Of a stretch of 64,000 bases of DNA, positions 7,664-16,585 are shown one piece after another. This stretch comes from an uncultured Clostridia bacterium (GTDB lineage: Bacteria > Bacillota > Clostridia > Christensenellales > UBA1242), in contig CALVTR010000003.1 in assembly GCA_944362965.1 (NCBI GenBank), positions 1-64,000 on the forward strand, read 5' to 3'. The position numbers and the translations under genes were made by a program. Position 1 is the stretch's first letter; every line of letters begins with the position of its first letter. Under the pieces are notes generated by a model. That model did not search any database and was not told where the DNA came from. It was given only the letters and a program-made list of their open reading frames with translations.

Positions 7664-9086
7664 AATCCTCAATAAGAGACACGTTTATAAAACCATTTGT
7701 TGTTACATTTATATATTTGCTTCCATTGTTAACTACAAGTGGATTTGAAAATACGTCTGCCTGCCACTGAACATCAATATTCGAGCTATCATTTCCGTTT
7801 GCATCATATGCATAAAGTGCGAAAGCTAAACTGCCTAGCACACTTAAGTTTATATCACCGCTCTGAGATGTTAAATTAACTTCATTATTTATTACTGGAC
7901 TTTCATAAATTATATTCATGTTGCCACTTTCAGTTTTTATAGAGAGATCATCAGCATATGAATGTATGTTTATATCACCAGATGTTGTTTCTATAAAACC
8001 TTTCCCACGAAGAGCTTGAACCTGAACTCTGCTGTCAGTTCCCCTTACATAGATTTGACTGTTTGTTGACATTTCCCCAATATTTATAGTGCTGTTATTG
8101 GCAAAAGGCAAGCTTATATCACCTTCAACGGAATCTATTGTGAGTGTTGCATCATTCATTTGAACAACTGAATCATTGGCATTAAGCGAGCCTTGCAAGT
8201 TTGTTATATCAAGATAGCCGCTATCCATATTTAGCACCACATAGCCACTAAGAGTGTTTGCTTGAAATTCTCCGTTATTTAAATCAAGAACTATACCTTT
8301 TCCTCTAGCATTTGTGTATGTTAAATTTGTAAACTCAACATTTCCAGATGATGTGTGCAACTCAAAATTATTTGATATGGTCATATCTGAAATATAAGAT
8401 ACAACTCTTCCTGTATTTGACTTTATAAACATATCATTAAAAGTTCCATTAAGATATCTATTTAAAGAAATTTGACCACTATCAGTTCTTATATTTAATG
8501 AATTGACATCAATATAACTTAAAATTCCTGTTACGTCTGGATTATTTGATAAAGCTGTTGCATTCCCAATAACTATATTACCGCTTGTGTTTGTTATATT
8601 AATTGCGGTATTGCTAAGTGCATAGCTTGACTGAGCTGGCACGAGAATACTGATAGTTATTTCTCTGTCAAAGAACAAGAAACCTTCTGGCTCTGTTACA
8701 TCAATATTTAATATCGAGTTTGCTGCATCAGAAAAGTATATATCTATTGAAAAGTTTGTATTATCACTAGAATTTGCAAAGCCCTTGCACCTATTTTCAA
8801 CCTTAACAGCATCTCTATCAACTTCTTGAGACCTTTCGACCACAACATTTGCATAACCGCAATTTATGTTTATCTCTTCTATTTCAGAATATGATATCGT
8901 TTCATTGGCGGAAGTCCGATAAATCGGCTCACCATCTGTCTCATAAATCATATATTGAAAGCCTAAGACATTTTTAAATGGAGAAAAAAGCATGACAACT
9001 ATTACCACTAAAAAAGCAGCTACTATTAATAGCAATAATATAAATAAATAAGTAGCAAAGCCTTTTTTAACGCCACCTTTTGCCAT
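7662..9086 (-). CDS. Membrane-anchored DUF4097-type beta-repeat protein
   Basis: 474 residues from ATG 9084-9086, chosen because GGAGGG lies 5 bases upstream; the longer frame from 9131 has no ribosome site. One transmembrane helix (about 12-38) is preceded by MAKGGVKKGF, giving an N-in, C-out single-pass protein. The outer part repeats short beta-strand units of the form S/T-G-x-I/V with alternating hydrophobic residues (TSGNIVIG, DSGQISL, NTGRVVS, SSGNVEF, TSGDINI, ESGNMNI, QSGDINL), characteristic of the DUF4097 putative-adhesin fold also found in LiaX/YvlB-like proteins. Family members are often linked to envelope-stress responses; here no regulator is adjacent. It is monocistronic, with its own terminator. 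Confidence 0.7.
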   Translation of the reverse strand: MAKGGVKKGFATYLFILLLLIVAAFLVVIVVMLFSPFKNVLGFQYMIYETDGEPIYRTSANETISYSEIEEININCGYANVVVERSQEVDRDAVKVENRCKGFANSSDNTNFSIDIYFSDAANSILNIDVTEPEGFLFFDREITISILVPAQSSYALSNTAINITNTSGNIVIGNATALSNNPDVTGILSYIDVNSLNIRTDSGQISLNRYLNGTFNDMFIKSNTGRVVSYISDMTISNNFELHTSSGNVEFTNLTYTNARGKGIVLDLNNGEFQANTLSGYVVLNMDSGYLDITNLQGSLNANDSVVQMNDATLTIDSVEGDISLPFANNSTINIGEMSTNSQIYVRGTDSRVQVQALRGKGFIETTSGDINIHSYADDLSIKTESGNMNIIYESPVINNEVNLTSQSGDINLSVLGSLAFALYAYDANGNDSSNIDVQWQADVFSNPLVVNNGSKYINVTTNGFINVSLIED

Positions 9087-9179
9087 TTTCCCTCCAATTA
9101 CAAAAATCAAATTTAGATTTAATCTATACAAAGATTATAACACAACTAAATATAATTTACAACACTTAAATAAAATTTA

Positions 9180-10997
9180 TTAGTCTAAGATTGCTTTTAT
9201 TCTTCTTATGCCGCTTGAGGAAGATTCTTCCTTAATAATTTTGAAATGATGAAGCTCTTCAGTATTTTCGGCATGTGGACCGCCGCAAATTTCCTTGCTT
9301 ACGTCGCCTATCGTGTAGACCTTTACTTCCTGCCCATACTTATTTGTAAATGTGCCATGTGCACCCTGTTTCTTTGCTTCTTCAAGGCTCATGATTTCGC
9401 AGGTTACAGGAAGTTTTCTTGCGATTGCGTCATTGACAAATTTCTCAATTTTGTCAAGTTCTTCTTTCGACATCTTATGGTCAAGGTTAAAATCAAAACG
9501 AAGTCTCTCTGGTGTTATATTTGAGCCCTTTTGCATAACCTGTTTGCCATACATTTTTTGAAGCCCTGCAAGAAGAAGATGGGTTGCTGTGTGAAGTCGT
9601 GCTGACTGTTTAGAGCTGTCTGCAAGTCCGCCTTTAAAAGTGCCAGCAGATGCAACTCTTGATTTCTCTTGATGCTCTTTAAATTTTTCATCAAACTCAG
9701 CCTTATCTACGCTGTAGCCACGCTCTTCGGCAAGCTCTTTTGTAAGTTCAAATGGAAAGCCAAAGGTATCATAAAGTCTGAACACTGCTTTGCCGCTGAG
9801 TTTATTTTCAACCTTTTCTCCAGTTTTGGCAGCAAATTCTTTATGTTTTTCCACTCCTGCAATAACCTTTTCAAACTCTTTATGACCTTCTTCTAGAGCT
9901 TTAGAGAATTTTTCAATTTCCTTTTCTAACTCTTCCTTAATAAACTCTCTATGAGCGGCTATATCTTCATAATCCTTGCCATATTCATCTACATATATAT
10001 CTGCAATATCTAGAAAATACTTGCAATCAAGCCCAATATTTCTTGCACAATTTATTGCACGGCGAATAAATCTTCTTAAGATATATCCTTGACCAATATT
10101 TGATGGAACAACACCGCGTTCATCACCCAAGATAAACACTGATGACCTTAAGTGGTCAGTGATAATTCTATATGCTCTTGTTGCTTGTGCAGTTTCTTTA
10201 TACCCAAGCTTAGCCTTGTCTGAGATAAAATCTATAACTTTTTTAAGGCAACCTGAGTCGTATACACTTTCTGCACCATTGAGAACAGTTACAGTTCGCT
10301 CAAGCCCCATACCTGTGTCTATATTTGGTCTTGCTAGTTTTTCAGCTTTTGCACCTGGTTTTTTAACATAATATTGCATGAAAACGTCGTTCCATATCTC
10401 TAAATATTTTCCGCAATCGCAAGCTGGTGAGCAATTTTCACTACATTTTGGCTTGCCTGTGTCATAGAACATTTCAGTGTCAGGACCGCATGGACCTACG
10501 CCGCCACCAAGTGCCCACCAGTTGTTTTCCTTTGGAAGATAGAAAACTTGGTCTATTCCGCACTCCTTCCATGCATTGTAAGCTTCTTCATCTCTTGGAG
10601 CTGTTTCATCGCCTGCAAAGACAGACACCGCAAGTCTTTCTTTAGGAAGTCCTAAATATTCCTTGCTTGTTAAAAACTCGAAACTGAGTTTTATCATAGT
10701 CTTTTTATCGCAGGCACCAAGTGTCCAATTCCCAAGCATTTCAAAGAGTGTCAAATGGCTTGCATCGCCAACTTCGTCTATATCGTTTGTTCTGATGCAT
10801 CTTTGAACGTCAAAAATCTTATCTCCATAAGGATGTGGCTCGCCAAGCAAATATGGAACGAGTGGGTGCATACCTGCTGTGGTAAAAAGCACTGTTGGGT
10901 CGTTTTCTGGTATTATAGAATAGCCAGGTATTTTTTTAAATCCATGTTTTTCAAAAAATTTAAACCATAATTCTTTTAATTCTCTATCTGTTTTCAT
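9180..10997 (-). CDS. alaS: Alanyl-tRNA synthetase, short form without the C-Ala region
   Basis: 605 residues; most bacterial AlaRS have about 870-900. The class II core is intact (FTTAGMHPLVPYL, RCIRTNDIDEVG, LTLFEMLGNW), followed by the tRNA-recognition region and an editing domain with the zinc ligands H-T-A-T-H near 469 and C-G-G-P-H near 572. The chain stops right after the editing domain (SSSSGIRRIKA), so the DHHA1/C-Ala domain that helps bind the tRNA elbow and dimerise is missing. No separate C-Ala gene is seen nearby. The next upstream stop and a ribosome site AAAGGA support the start. The gene lies between truA and a DUF4097 gene, all on the minus strand. Confidence 0.93.
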   Translation of the reverse strand: MKTDRELKELWFKFFEKHGFKKIPGYSIIPENDPTVLFTTAGMHPLVPYLLGEPHPYGDKIFDVQRCIRTNDIDEVGDASHLTLFEMLGNWTLGACDKKTMIKLSFEFLTSKEYLGLPKERLAVSVFAGDETAPRDEEAYNAWKECGIDQVFYLPKENNWWALGGGVGPCGPDTEMFYDTGKPKCSENCSPACDCGKYLEIWNDVFMQYYVKKPGAKAEKLARPNIDTGMGLERTVTVLNGAESVYDSGCLKKVIDFISDKAKLGYKETAQATRAYRIITDHLRSSVFILGDERGVVPSNIGQGYILRRFIRRAINCARNIGLDCKYFLDIADIYVDEYGKDYEDIAAHREFIKEELEKEIEKFSKALEEGHKEFEKVIAGVEKHKEFAAKTGEKVENKLSGKAVFRLYDTFGFPFELTKELAEERGYSVDKAEFDEKFKEHQEKSRVASAGTFKGGLADSSKQSARLHTATHLLLAGLQKMYGKQVMQKGSNITPERLRFDFNLDHKMSKEELDKIEKFVNDAIARKLPVTCEIMSLEEAKKQGAHGTFTNKYGQEVKVYTIGDVSKEICGGPHAENTEELHHFKIIKEESSSSGIRRIKAILD

Positions 10998-11049
10998 AGT
11001 GTGTCCTTTTAATTTATTTGGCTTTTAAGAAAAATCTTCAAACATGCAA

Positions 11050-11077
11050 AAGATATGTATATTTGTGCACGTGTCAA
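11050..11077 (-). promoter_or_regulatory. Candidate promoter of alaS
   Basis: On the minus strand TTGACA (11077-11072), 16 bp, TATCTT (11055-11050). The predicted leader is about 45 nt. The -10 box is only a moderate match. No T-box elements are visible in the 167-base gap. Confidence 0.5.
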
Positions 11078-11164
11078 TTTGATACAATAGACTTCCTGTC
11101 ATTGTTAAAGCCAATTTTATGCTTTTATATTTTAGCATATTATATATAAAAAAGCAATTATTTC

Positions 11165-11899
11165 TTAGTAAATTACGTCTTTTAAATAAAGTCCATGCGG
11201 GCTCATTGTCTGCCCTGCTTTGCTTCTATCACCCTGAATAAGAGCTTGTTTTATGTCTTGCAAAGATAATTTGCCTAAAGAGTAGTCTACAAGTGTGCCT
11301 ACTATAATTCTTACCATATTATATAAAAATCCATTTCCACAAACATCGACCTTTATAAAGTCACCCTCTTGTGCCACTTTTATATCATATATTGTGCGGA
11401 CAAAATTTTCAACGCTTGTGTTTGCCGAGCAAAAACCATGAAAGTCATGTTCGCCTATTAAAAGTGCCGCCGCTTCTTTCATTTTATCTATATCAAGTTT
11501 ATTCTTTACAACACCTACCCTTGTGGCTAAAAATGCATTTTTAACGTTTGAGTTGTAGATTTTATATCTATAGCATTTTTTATGAACTGAAAATCTTGCA
11601 TGAAAATCTGTATCAACTTCTTCGGATGATTTTATCACAATATCATCTGGCAGCACATTATTTAGTATATCAGCAAGTTTTGATATCGGCACAGGGAGCG
11701 TCATGTCAAAATGCGCCTTTTGATTTAGTGCATGAACGCCAGCATCAGTCCGTCCGCTTCCAAAGATTTCAACGTCTTCCCCTATTGCTTGTTTAATTGC
11801 TTTTTCAATTTCACCCTGTATGGTTTTAACATTGGGCTGTTTTTGCCAGCCGCAGTAGTTTGTGCCATCGTATTCTATGCTTAGTAAAATTCTTTTCAT
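11165..11899 (-). CDS. truA: tRNA pseudouridine(38-40) synthase
   Basis: 244 residues, the usual TruA length. It isomerises uridines 38-40 in the anticodon arm of many tRNAs. The catalytic Asp is D52 in the family motif GRTDAGVHA; the second half has the conserved NGFLYNMVRI segment. The start at ATG 11897-11899 has no Shine-Dalgarno site: only six bases separate it from a perfect TATAAT, so the mRNA is predicted to be leaderless. A divergent PFOR gene follows on the other strand after palindrome B. Confidence 0.95.
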   Translation of the reverse strand: MKRILLSIEYDGTNYCGWQKQPNVKTIQGEIEKAIKQAIGEDVEIFGSGRTDAGVHALNQKAHFDMTLPVPISKLADILNNVLPDDIVIKSSEEVDTDFHARFSVHKKCYRYKIYNSNVKNAFLATRVGVVKNKLDIDKMKEAAALLIGEHDFHGFCSANTSVENFVRTIYDIKVAQEGDFIKVDVCGNGFLYNMVRIIVGTLVDYSLGKLSLQDIKQALIQGDRSKAGQTMSPHGLYLKDVIY

Positions 11900-11905
11900 A
11901 TTTCT

Positions 11906-11934
11906 ATTATAACTATTCTTTTTTTATTTAAAAA
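11906..11934 (-). promoter_or_regulatory. Candidate leaderless promoter of truA
   Basis: On the minus strand TATAAT (11911-11906) followed by AGAAAT and then the ATG. The -35 at 17 bp is weak (TTTTTA, 11934-11929). No ribosome site can be found between the -10 box and the start codon. Confidence 0.6.
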
Positions 11935-12016
11935 ATAAATTTTAAAAATTGATAAATTTTAATGTGATTTTATGTTAAATTATAAGTGAGTAGAAATTAT
12001 TTTGTTTTATAATTAG

Positions 12017-12110
12017 GGCTATTGAAAGTGGCGTGCCGTTAAGGCAGGCGGTTTGCCGACAGGCAAAGCAAAAATTTTTAACTCGTTTAAAAATTTTACT
12101 TTCAATAGCC
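12017..12110. repeat. Nested palindrome B: outer stem enclosing three hairpins
   Basis: Outer arms GGCTATTGAAAGT (12017-12029) and ACTTTCAATAGCC (12098-12110) are perfect. Inside are hairpin 1 (12031-12049; GCGTGCC against GGCAGGC, one G.G mismatch), hairpin 2 (12050-12069; GGTTTGCC against GGCAAAGC, one G.G mismatch) and hairpin 3 (12071-12097; AAAATTTTTAA against TTAAAAATTT T). Only two junction bases are unpaired. It occupies the divergent gap between truA and PFOR. Confidence 0.8.
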
Positions 12111-12136
12111 GTGCACAAGAAACATTATTAAAACCC

Positions 12137-12218
12137 CACCTTATTTTGCCATACAAAAACTATTTAAACATCGCCTTGTTTTATTTGACTAAACACCACC
12201 TTAATTTGTTTGACTAAA
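12137..12218 (+). repeat. Imperfect direct repeats upstream of PFOR
   Basis: TTTGACTAAA occurs at 12184-12193 and again at 12209-12218, a 25-base period; the second copy supplies the -35 box. Each is preceded by C-[AG]-CCTT-rich sequence, and a third related CACCTTATTTTG is at 12137-12148. This may be an operator or a duplicated promoter segment. Confidence 0.5.
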
Positions 12219-12238
12219 ATAGCTAAAAAATATATACT
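12210..12238 (+). promoter_or_regulatory. Sigma-A promoter of PFOR
   Basis: TTGACT (12210-12215), 17 bp, TATACT (12233-12238). The predicted start near 12245 sits at the AGGAGA ribosome site, giving a leader of about 10 nt. The TTG of the -35 box is in frame with the gene but is not taken as its start. Confidence 0.8.
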
Positions 12239-12254
12239 TTTATTAGGAGAAATT

Positions 12255-15200
12255 ATGAAAAAAATTATTACTGATGCATGCTCTGCCGCTGCAGATGTTG
12301 CCTATAAATTATCTGAAGTGATACCTATCTACCCTATCACACCGTCAAGCCCTATGGCTGAATATTGCTCTGGACTTAATAGCAAGGGAAAGAAAAATCT
12401 ATTTGACGAAGACGTTAAAATGATTGAAATGCAATCTGAAGGTGGCGTTGCTGGAACATTGCATGGCGCACTTTTATCGCATGCCTACGCTAGCACTTTC
12501 ACATCAAGTCAAGGGCTACTTCTTATGATACCTAATATGTATAAAATGGTTGGCGAATGTTTACCTGCTGTTATTCACGTTTCTGCAAGAGCTGTGGCAA
12601 GTCACGCACTATCTATATTTGGTGACCACTCTGACGTTATGGCTACAAGAAGCACTGGTTTTATTATGCTTTCATCAGCATCAGTGCAAGACTCCCACTA
12701 CCTTGCGCTTGCCGCACACACTCTGGCAATGAAGTCAAGTCTTCCTGTTATGCATTTCTTTGATGGTTTTAGAACAAGCCATGAAATTCAAAAGATAAAT
12801 ATGCTTGAAGATGATGAAATAAAAAAGATTATAAAAGATTATTTTATAAACTTTAAAAATTCTTATAAAGAAAAACAATTTGGCACGGCACAAAACCCTG
12901 ACGTATTCTTTCAAAATAGAGAAGCAAATGAAATTAAATATAGACAAGTTGAAAAAAATCTAAATGAAATATTTGCTGATATTAACGCCTTGACAGGAAG
13001 TCAGTATGATTTCTTTAAATATTACGGGAAAGCTGACGCCGAGCATATCGTTGTTGCAATGGGTTCTGCCTGTCAGACGGTAGAAGAATATATTGACAAC
13101 AACCCTGACAAAAAGATTGGGCTTATCAAAGTTGTGCTTTATAGGCCTTTCCTTTATCATAAGTTTATTGAAGCCTTGCCAGAAACGGTTAAGACTATCA
13201 CAGTGCTTGACAGGACTAAGGAAAACGGTTCTCTTCCACCACTTGCCCTTGACGTGATTTCTGCTGTGCAGAGATATAATAAAAATATTAAAATTTTGTC
13301 AGGCAGGTATGGACTTGGAGGCAAAGATTTTACGCCGTCTCAAGTTGACAGCGTTTACAACAATATGCTTGAAAGTCAGCCACATGATAACTTTACTGTT
13401 GGAATTGATGATGACGTCAATGAAAGCTCGCTAAAAATATCAAGTTATAAAGGCAAGCAAGATGCTTTCCAAATAAAAATTTATGGGCTTGGCTCTGATG
13501 GTTCTGTTTCTGCAAGCAAGTCGACCATTAAAATTCTTGGCGAAAAATATAACAAGTTTGTTCAAGGTTATTTTGAATATGACTCTAAAAAGTCAGGCAG
13601 TTTGACAATATCTCACTTGCGACTTTCTGACAAACCTATAAAAAGCGAATACCTTGTTAAAAATGCCGATATTGTGTCTATAAATAACTTCTCATTTGTT
13701 ACAAGATATAACTGTCTTGAAGGCTTAAATGACAATAGCACGGTTTTAATAAATTCTATCTTTGGCAAGAATGAAATATCAAAGGTTTTGCCTGTATCTT
13801 ACGTTGAAACATTGCAAAAAACTCATTCAAAACTTTTTGTTATAAATGGTCAAAAGATTGCCGCAGAATGCAGGCTCGGAGCGAAAATCAACATTATTAT
13901 GCAAGCTGCACTTCTTAAATGTTCTAAATTTTTAGATGACAACGACATCGCAAAAGAGCTTGAAGAAGAAATCAAAAAATTATTTTCAAATAAAGGCGAA
14001 GATGTTGTTCAAAAGAATATTGATGCTATGAAAATAGCACTGGGTTCTATTGAAGAAGTCGATGTTTCTGCGTTGCAAGGAAAAGTTTATAAACAGCAAT
14101 CAGACTATGAAGATGAATTTTATATAAATATCATGAAAAAGCAGAAAAATCTTTGTGGCGACAGCATTCCTGTTTCTAAATTTTCTGAAGACGGCTCTAC
14201 CCCACTTGATACAAGCAGATTTGAAAAACGCGGTATTGCATTAAGACTGCCTAAATGGATTAAAGAAAATTGTATTCAATGTGGACAATGTGTGCTTGCC
14301 TGCCCGCACTCTGCTCTGCAGGCTTTACTTGTGGATGAAAGTTTGCAAGATAAAGATAGTTTTGTTAAAGCACTTGGACTGAATGGCAATTTATTTAAAA
14401 TACTCCTTTCTCCTGAAGATTGCACGGGCTGTGGAGTCTGCGCTAAAACTTGCCCTGCAATTAAGAAGGCGCTTGTGATGAGTGAGGCTCAAGAAATTTT
14501 AGACGAGAAGAAAAAAGAATATGACGAAAGTCTAAAACTTGTTTTAAAGAAGCAAAATCTTTTTCCTAAGACTATGGCAAAGGGTCTGCAATTTGAAAAA
14601 TCACTATTCAAGTTCTCTGGTGCGTGTGCGGGCTGTGGAGAGACGCCTTATATCAAAATTTTAACTATGCTTAATGGAAGCAATATGATGATTGCAAATG
14701 CAACAGGTTGCTCTTCAATCTATGGCGGGACATTTGGCTCTTGCCCTTATGGTAAAGATGAAAATGGCGGCATTCTTTGGGCAAACAGTTTGTTTGAAGA
14801 TAACGCAGAGTTTGGTCTTGGAATAAAACTTGGTAGCGATTATAACAAAAACAAAGATAAAAAGGTTTGGATTATCGGTGGTGATGGCTGGGCTTATGAT
14901 ATTGGCTTTGGTGGGCTTGACCACATACTCGCAAGTGGAGAAGATGTCAATATTTTAATTCTTGATAATCAAACATATTCAAATACTGGCGGTCAAGCAA
15001 GTAAGGCAACTCCAACTGGTGCAGCAGTTAAATTTGCAGAAAATGGTAAAACCCTAAGAAAGAAAAATATTGGCGAAATTGCCATGTCATATAAAGATGT
15101 TTTTGTCGCTCAAGTGGCACTTGGCGGGAATATCAATCAAACGATAAAGGCTCTTAATGACGCACAAAACTATAGCGGCGTGAGTCTTGTTATTGCCTAT

Positions 15201-15491
15201 GCACCTTGCGTAAATCAAGGTTTTGATATGTCTAACATGATGAGTGAAATGAAAAAGGCTGTTGATTGTGGGTTCTGGCCAATTTATGAATATAACCCTA
15301 TTGACAAAACCTTAAATCTGCAGAGCAAACTAAATGAAGACAGCTATTTTGATTTTCTTAAAGGCGAGCGAAGATTTGTTTCAACTATAGAAAAAGGAAA
15401 TATAGACCTTCTTGAAAAGCAAAAACAGCACGCAATAGAAAACTATAAAAATCTTGAAAAATTAACAGAAATAAATAACAATAAAAAATAA
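12255..15491 (+). CDS. nifJ: Pyruvate:ferredoxin (flavodoxin) oxidoreductase, single-chain
   Basis: Oxidises pyruvate to acetyl-CoA and CO2 and reduces ferredoxin, the main anaerobic route out of glycolysis; it is cytoplasmic, with thiamine diphosphate and Fe-S clusters. The chain has 1,078 residues from ATG 12255 (AGGAGA 12245-12250), about 100 fewer than common NifJ. Domain I begins with ITDACSAAADVAYKLSE and YPITPSSPMAE. Two 4Fe-4S motifs, CIQCGQC (about 672) and CTGCGVC (about 723), are each followed by a CP. The ThDP half holds CAGCGETPY (about 790), GDGWAYDIG (about 875) and the NTGGQASKATPTGA loop. It is a single gene between its own promoter and a T-rich tract. Confidence 0.95.
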   Translation: MKKIITDACSAAADVAYKLSEVIPIYPITPSSPMAEYCSGLNSKGKKNLFDEDVKMIEMQSEGGVAGTLHGALLSHAYASTFTSSQGLLLMIPNMYKMVGECLPAVIHVSARAVASHALSIFGDHSDVMATRSTGFIMLSSASVQDSHYLALAAHTLAMKSSLPVMHFFDGFRTSHEIQKINMLEDDEIKKIIKDYFINFKNSYKEKQFGTAQNPDVFFQNREANEIKYRQVEKNLNEIFADINALTGSQYDFFKYYGKADAEHIVVAMGSACQTVEEYIDNNPDKKIGLIKVVLYRPFLYHKFIEALPETVKTITVLDRTKENGSLPPLALDVISAVQRYNKNIKILSGRYGLGGKDFTPSQVDSVYNNMLESQPHDNFTVGIDDDVNESSLKISSYKGKQDAFQIKIYGLGSDGSVSASKSTIKILGEKYNKFVQGYFEYDSKKSGSLTISHLRLSDKPIKSEYLVKNADIVSINNFSFVTRYNCLEGLNDNSTVLINSIFGKNEISKVLPVSYVETLQKTHSKLFVINGQKIAAECRLGAKINIIMQAALLKCSKFLDDNDIAKELEEEIKKLFSNKGEDVVQKNIDAMKIALGSIEEVDVSALQGKVYKQQSDYEDEFYINIMKKQKNLCGDSIPVSKFSEDGSTPLDTSRFEKRGIALRLPKWIKENCIQCGQCVLACPHSALQALLVDESLQDKDSFVKALGLNGNLFKILLSPEDCTGCGVCAKTCPAIKKALVMSEAQEILDEKKKEYDESLKLVLKKQNLFPKTMAKGLQFEKSLFKFSGACAGCGETPYIKILTMLNGSNMMIANATGCSSIYGGTFGSCPYGKDENGGILWANSLFEDNAEFGLGIKLGSDYNKNKDKKVWIIGGDGWAYDIGFGGLDHILASGEDVNILILDNQTYSNTGGQASKATPTGAAVKFAENGKTLRKKNIGEIAMSYKDVFVAQVALGGNINQTIKALNDAQNYSGVSLVIAYAPCVNQGFDMSNMMSEMKKAVDCGFWPIYEYNPIDKTLNLQSKLNEDSYFDFLKGERRFVSTIEKGNIDLLEKQKQHAIENYKNLEKLTEINNNKK

Positions 15492-15644
15492 AAAGAAAAA
15501 TAAATTTCTTTTTATTTTTTTATTTTAAATATTTTTATTTGAATTTTTTGTAATTTTACTTGAATTTTTTGTCTATATTTTTTATTTTTTTATTAAATTT
15601 TTTGGTTTTTTATTTTTTATTATTTTTAATTTATTTTTATTTAT
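15490..15644. other. T-rich tract with a weak hairpin between convergent genes
   Basis: AAAAAGAAA (15490-15498) and TTTCTTTTT (15505-15513) can form a weak terminator stem at the PFOR stop. The following ~130 bases are almost all A and T with the plus strand dominated by T; TTGAATTTTTTGT is present twice, about 22 bases apart. A reading frame through the tract encodes only low-complexity Phe/Leu/Tyr and is not credible. Confidence 0.55.
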
Positions 15645-16577
15645 TTACATATTATATTTACTTAAAAATTTTGATACTTGTTTTTTATATTCTTGAAAAT
15701 TTACTTCAATGCTCTTTATATGGGTTGCGTCTTTGCCTATATACAATGCCCTTCTGCTGTCTGGAATGCAATCATACAGCTTATAGACCATGCTTGTTGG
15801 AACAAAATTGTCGCTATCTCCATGAATGAAAAGAACAGGAAGTTTTAAATTTTTAAGCTTTTCACAGGCATCTATAGCTTTTAAATCTAAACCCTTTGTG
15901 TTTTTTGTGTAGTGATAAAATATCTTATAAAACCACTTTGATAAAAATTTAGCTCGTGAGTAAACATAATAAAGCTCATTATTTGCGTTGTCATAACCGC
16001 TGTCTTCTATGCCGCAGATGACATTGTTTGGCAGAATTTCCCCTAGCGTCATGCAAACAGTGCTAGCTCCCATAGATATACCATGCAATACTATTTTATA
16101 GTTTGGTTTTATTGATAGCAACTTTTCTATCCACTTGATTATATCATAATGCTCGTATAATCCCATTGAAAGGCTGTCGCCTTCACTCTCGCCATGAGTT
16201 CGCAGGTCCATAGCAAAGATATCATATCCTAAGTCTTCATAGATTTTGGCATAGTTAAACATATCAAAATGCGTTCCGCCATAGCCATGCACGAGAATTG
16301 CAAGGCGAGTTTGTCCATTATCTTTATAAAAACCGTAGAGTTTTAGGTCATCACTGCTTATAATAGACAGCTTTTCAAAATTATCAGAAGAAAAATATTC
16401 TTGCAGAGCTTTATCGTCTTTTTCTTGGATCTTATTTCTTAGTTCAATCCCCCTTTTTAGTTTCCCTTTACGCGAAAGTGAAAACCTAAAGGCTATTGCA
16501 CCTATTAAAAGATATAGTGCAAATACAACTAGCATAAGCACAAGCAAGGCAAAAATAATTATCAAAAAAATTTTCAT
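15645..16577 (-). CDS. Membrane-anchored alpha/beta hydrolase
   Basis: 310 residues. An N-terminal hydrophobic helix (about 2-27) anchors the enzyme. The alpha/beta hydrolase core shows the oxyanion region VHGYGGTHFD, the nucleophile elbow H-G-I-S-M-G-A (GxSxG), a likely acid in HGDSDNFVP and the catalytic His in DATHIKS. Similar proteins are annotated as lysophospholipase or peptidase-like hydrolases, but the substrate is unknown. The ribosome site AAGGGGG sits in the 8-base gap after the preceding gene, so it is the second gene of a two-gene operon. Confidence 0.78.
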   Translation of the reverse strand: MKIFLIIIFALLVLMLVVFALYLLIGAIAFRFSLSRKGKLKRGIELRNKIQEKDDKALQEYFSSDNFEKLSIISSDDLKLYGFYKDNGQTRLAILVHGYGGTHFDMFNYAKIYEDLGYDIFAMDLRTHGESEGDSLSMGLYEHYDIIKWIEKLLSIKPNYKIVLHGISMGASTVCMTLGEILPNNVICGIEDSGYDNANNELYYVYSRAKFLSKWFYKIFYHYTKNTKGLDLKAIDACEKLKNLKLPVLFIHGDSDNFVPTSMVYKLYDCIPDSRRALYIGKDATHIKSIEVNFQEYKKQVSKFLSKYNM

Positions 16578-16585
16578 AATCCCCC

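Noticed and set aside
11050..11165. alaS truncated by a frameshift
   Set aside because: The reading frame ends cleanly after a complete editing domain and is followed by a non-coding gap; no C-Ala remnants were found in other frames between 9086 and 9180.
15560..15829. 89-codon plus-strand frame in the T-rich tract
   Set aside because: The N-terminal half is poly-Phe/Leu/Tyr from T-rich DNA and the rest is antisense to the alpha/beta hydrolase.
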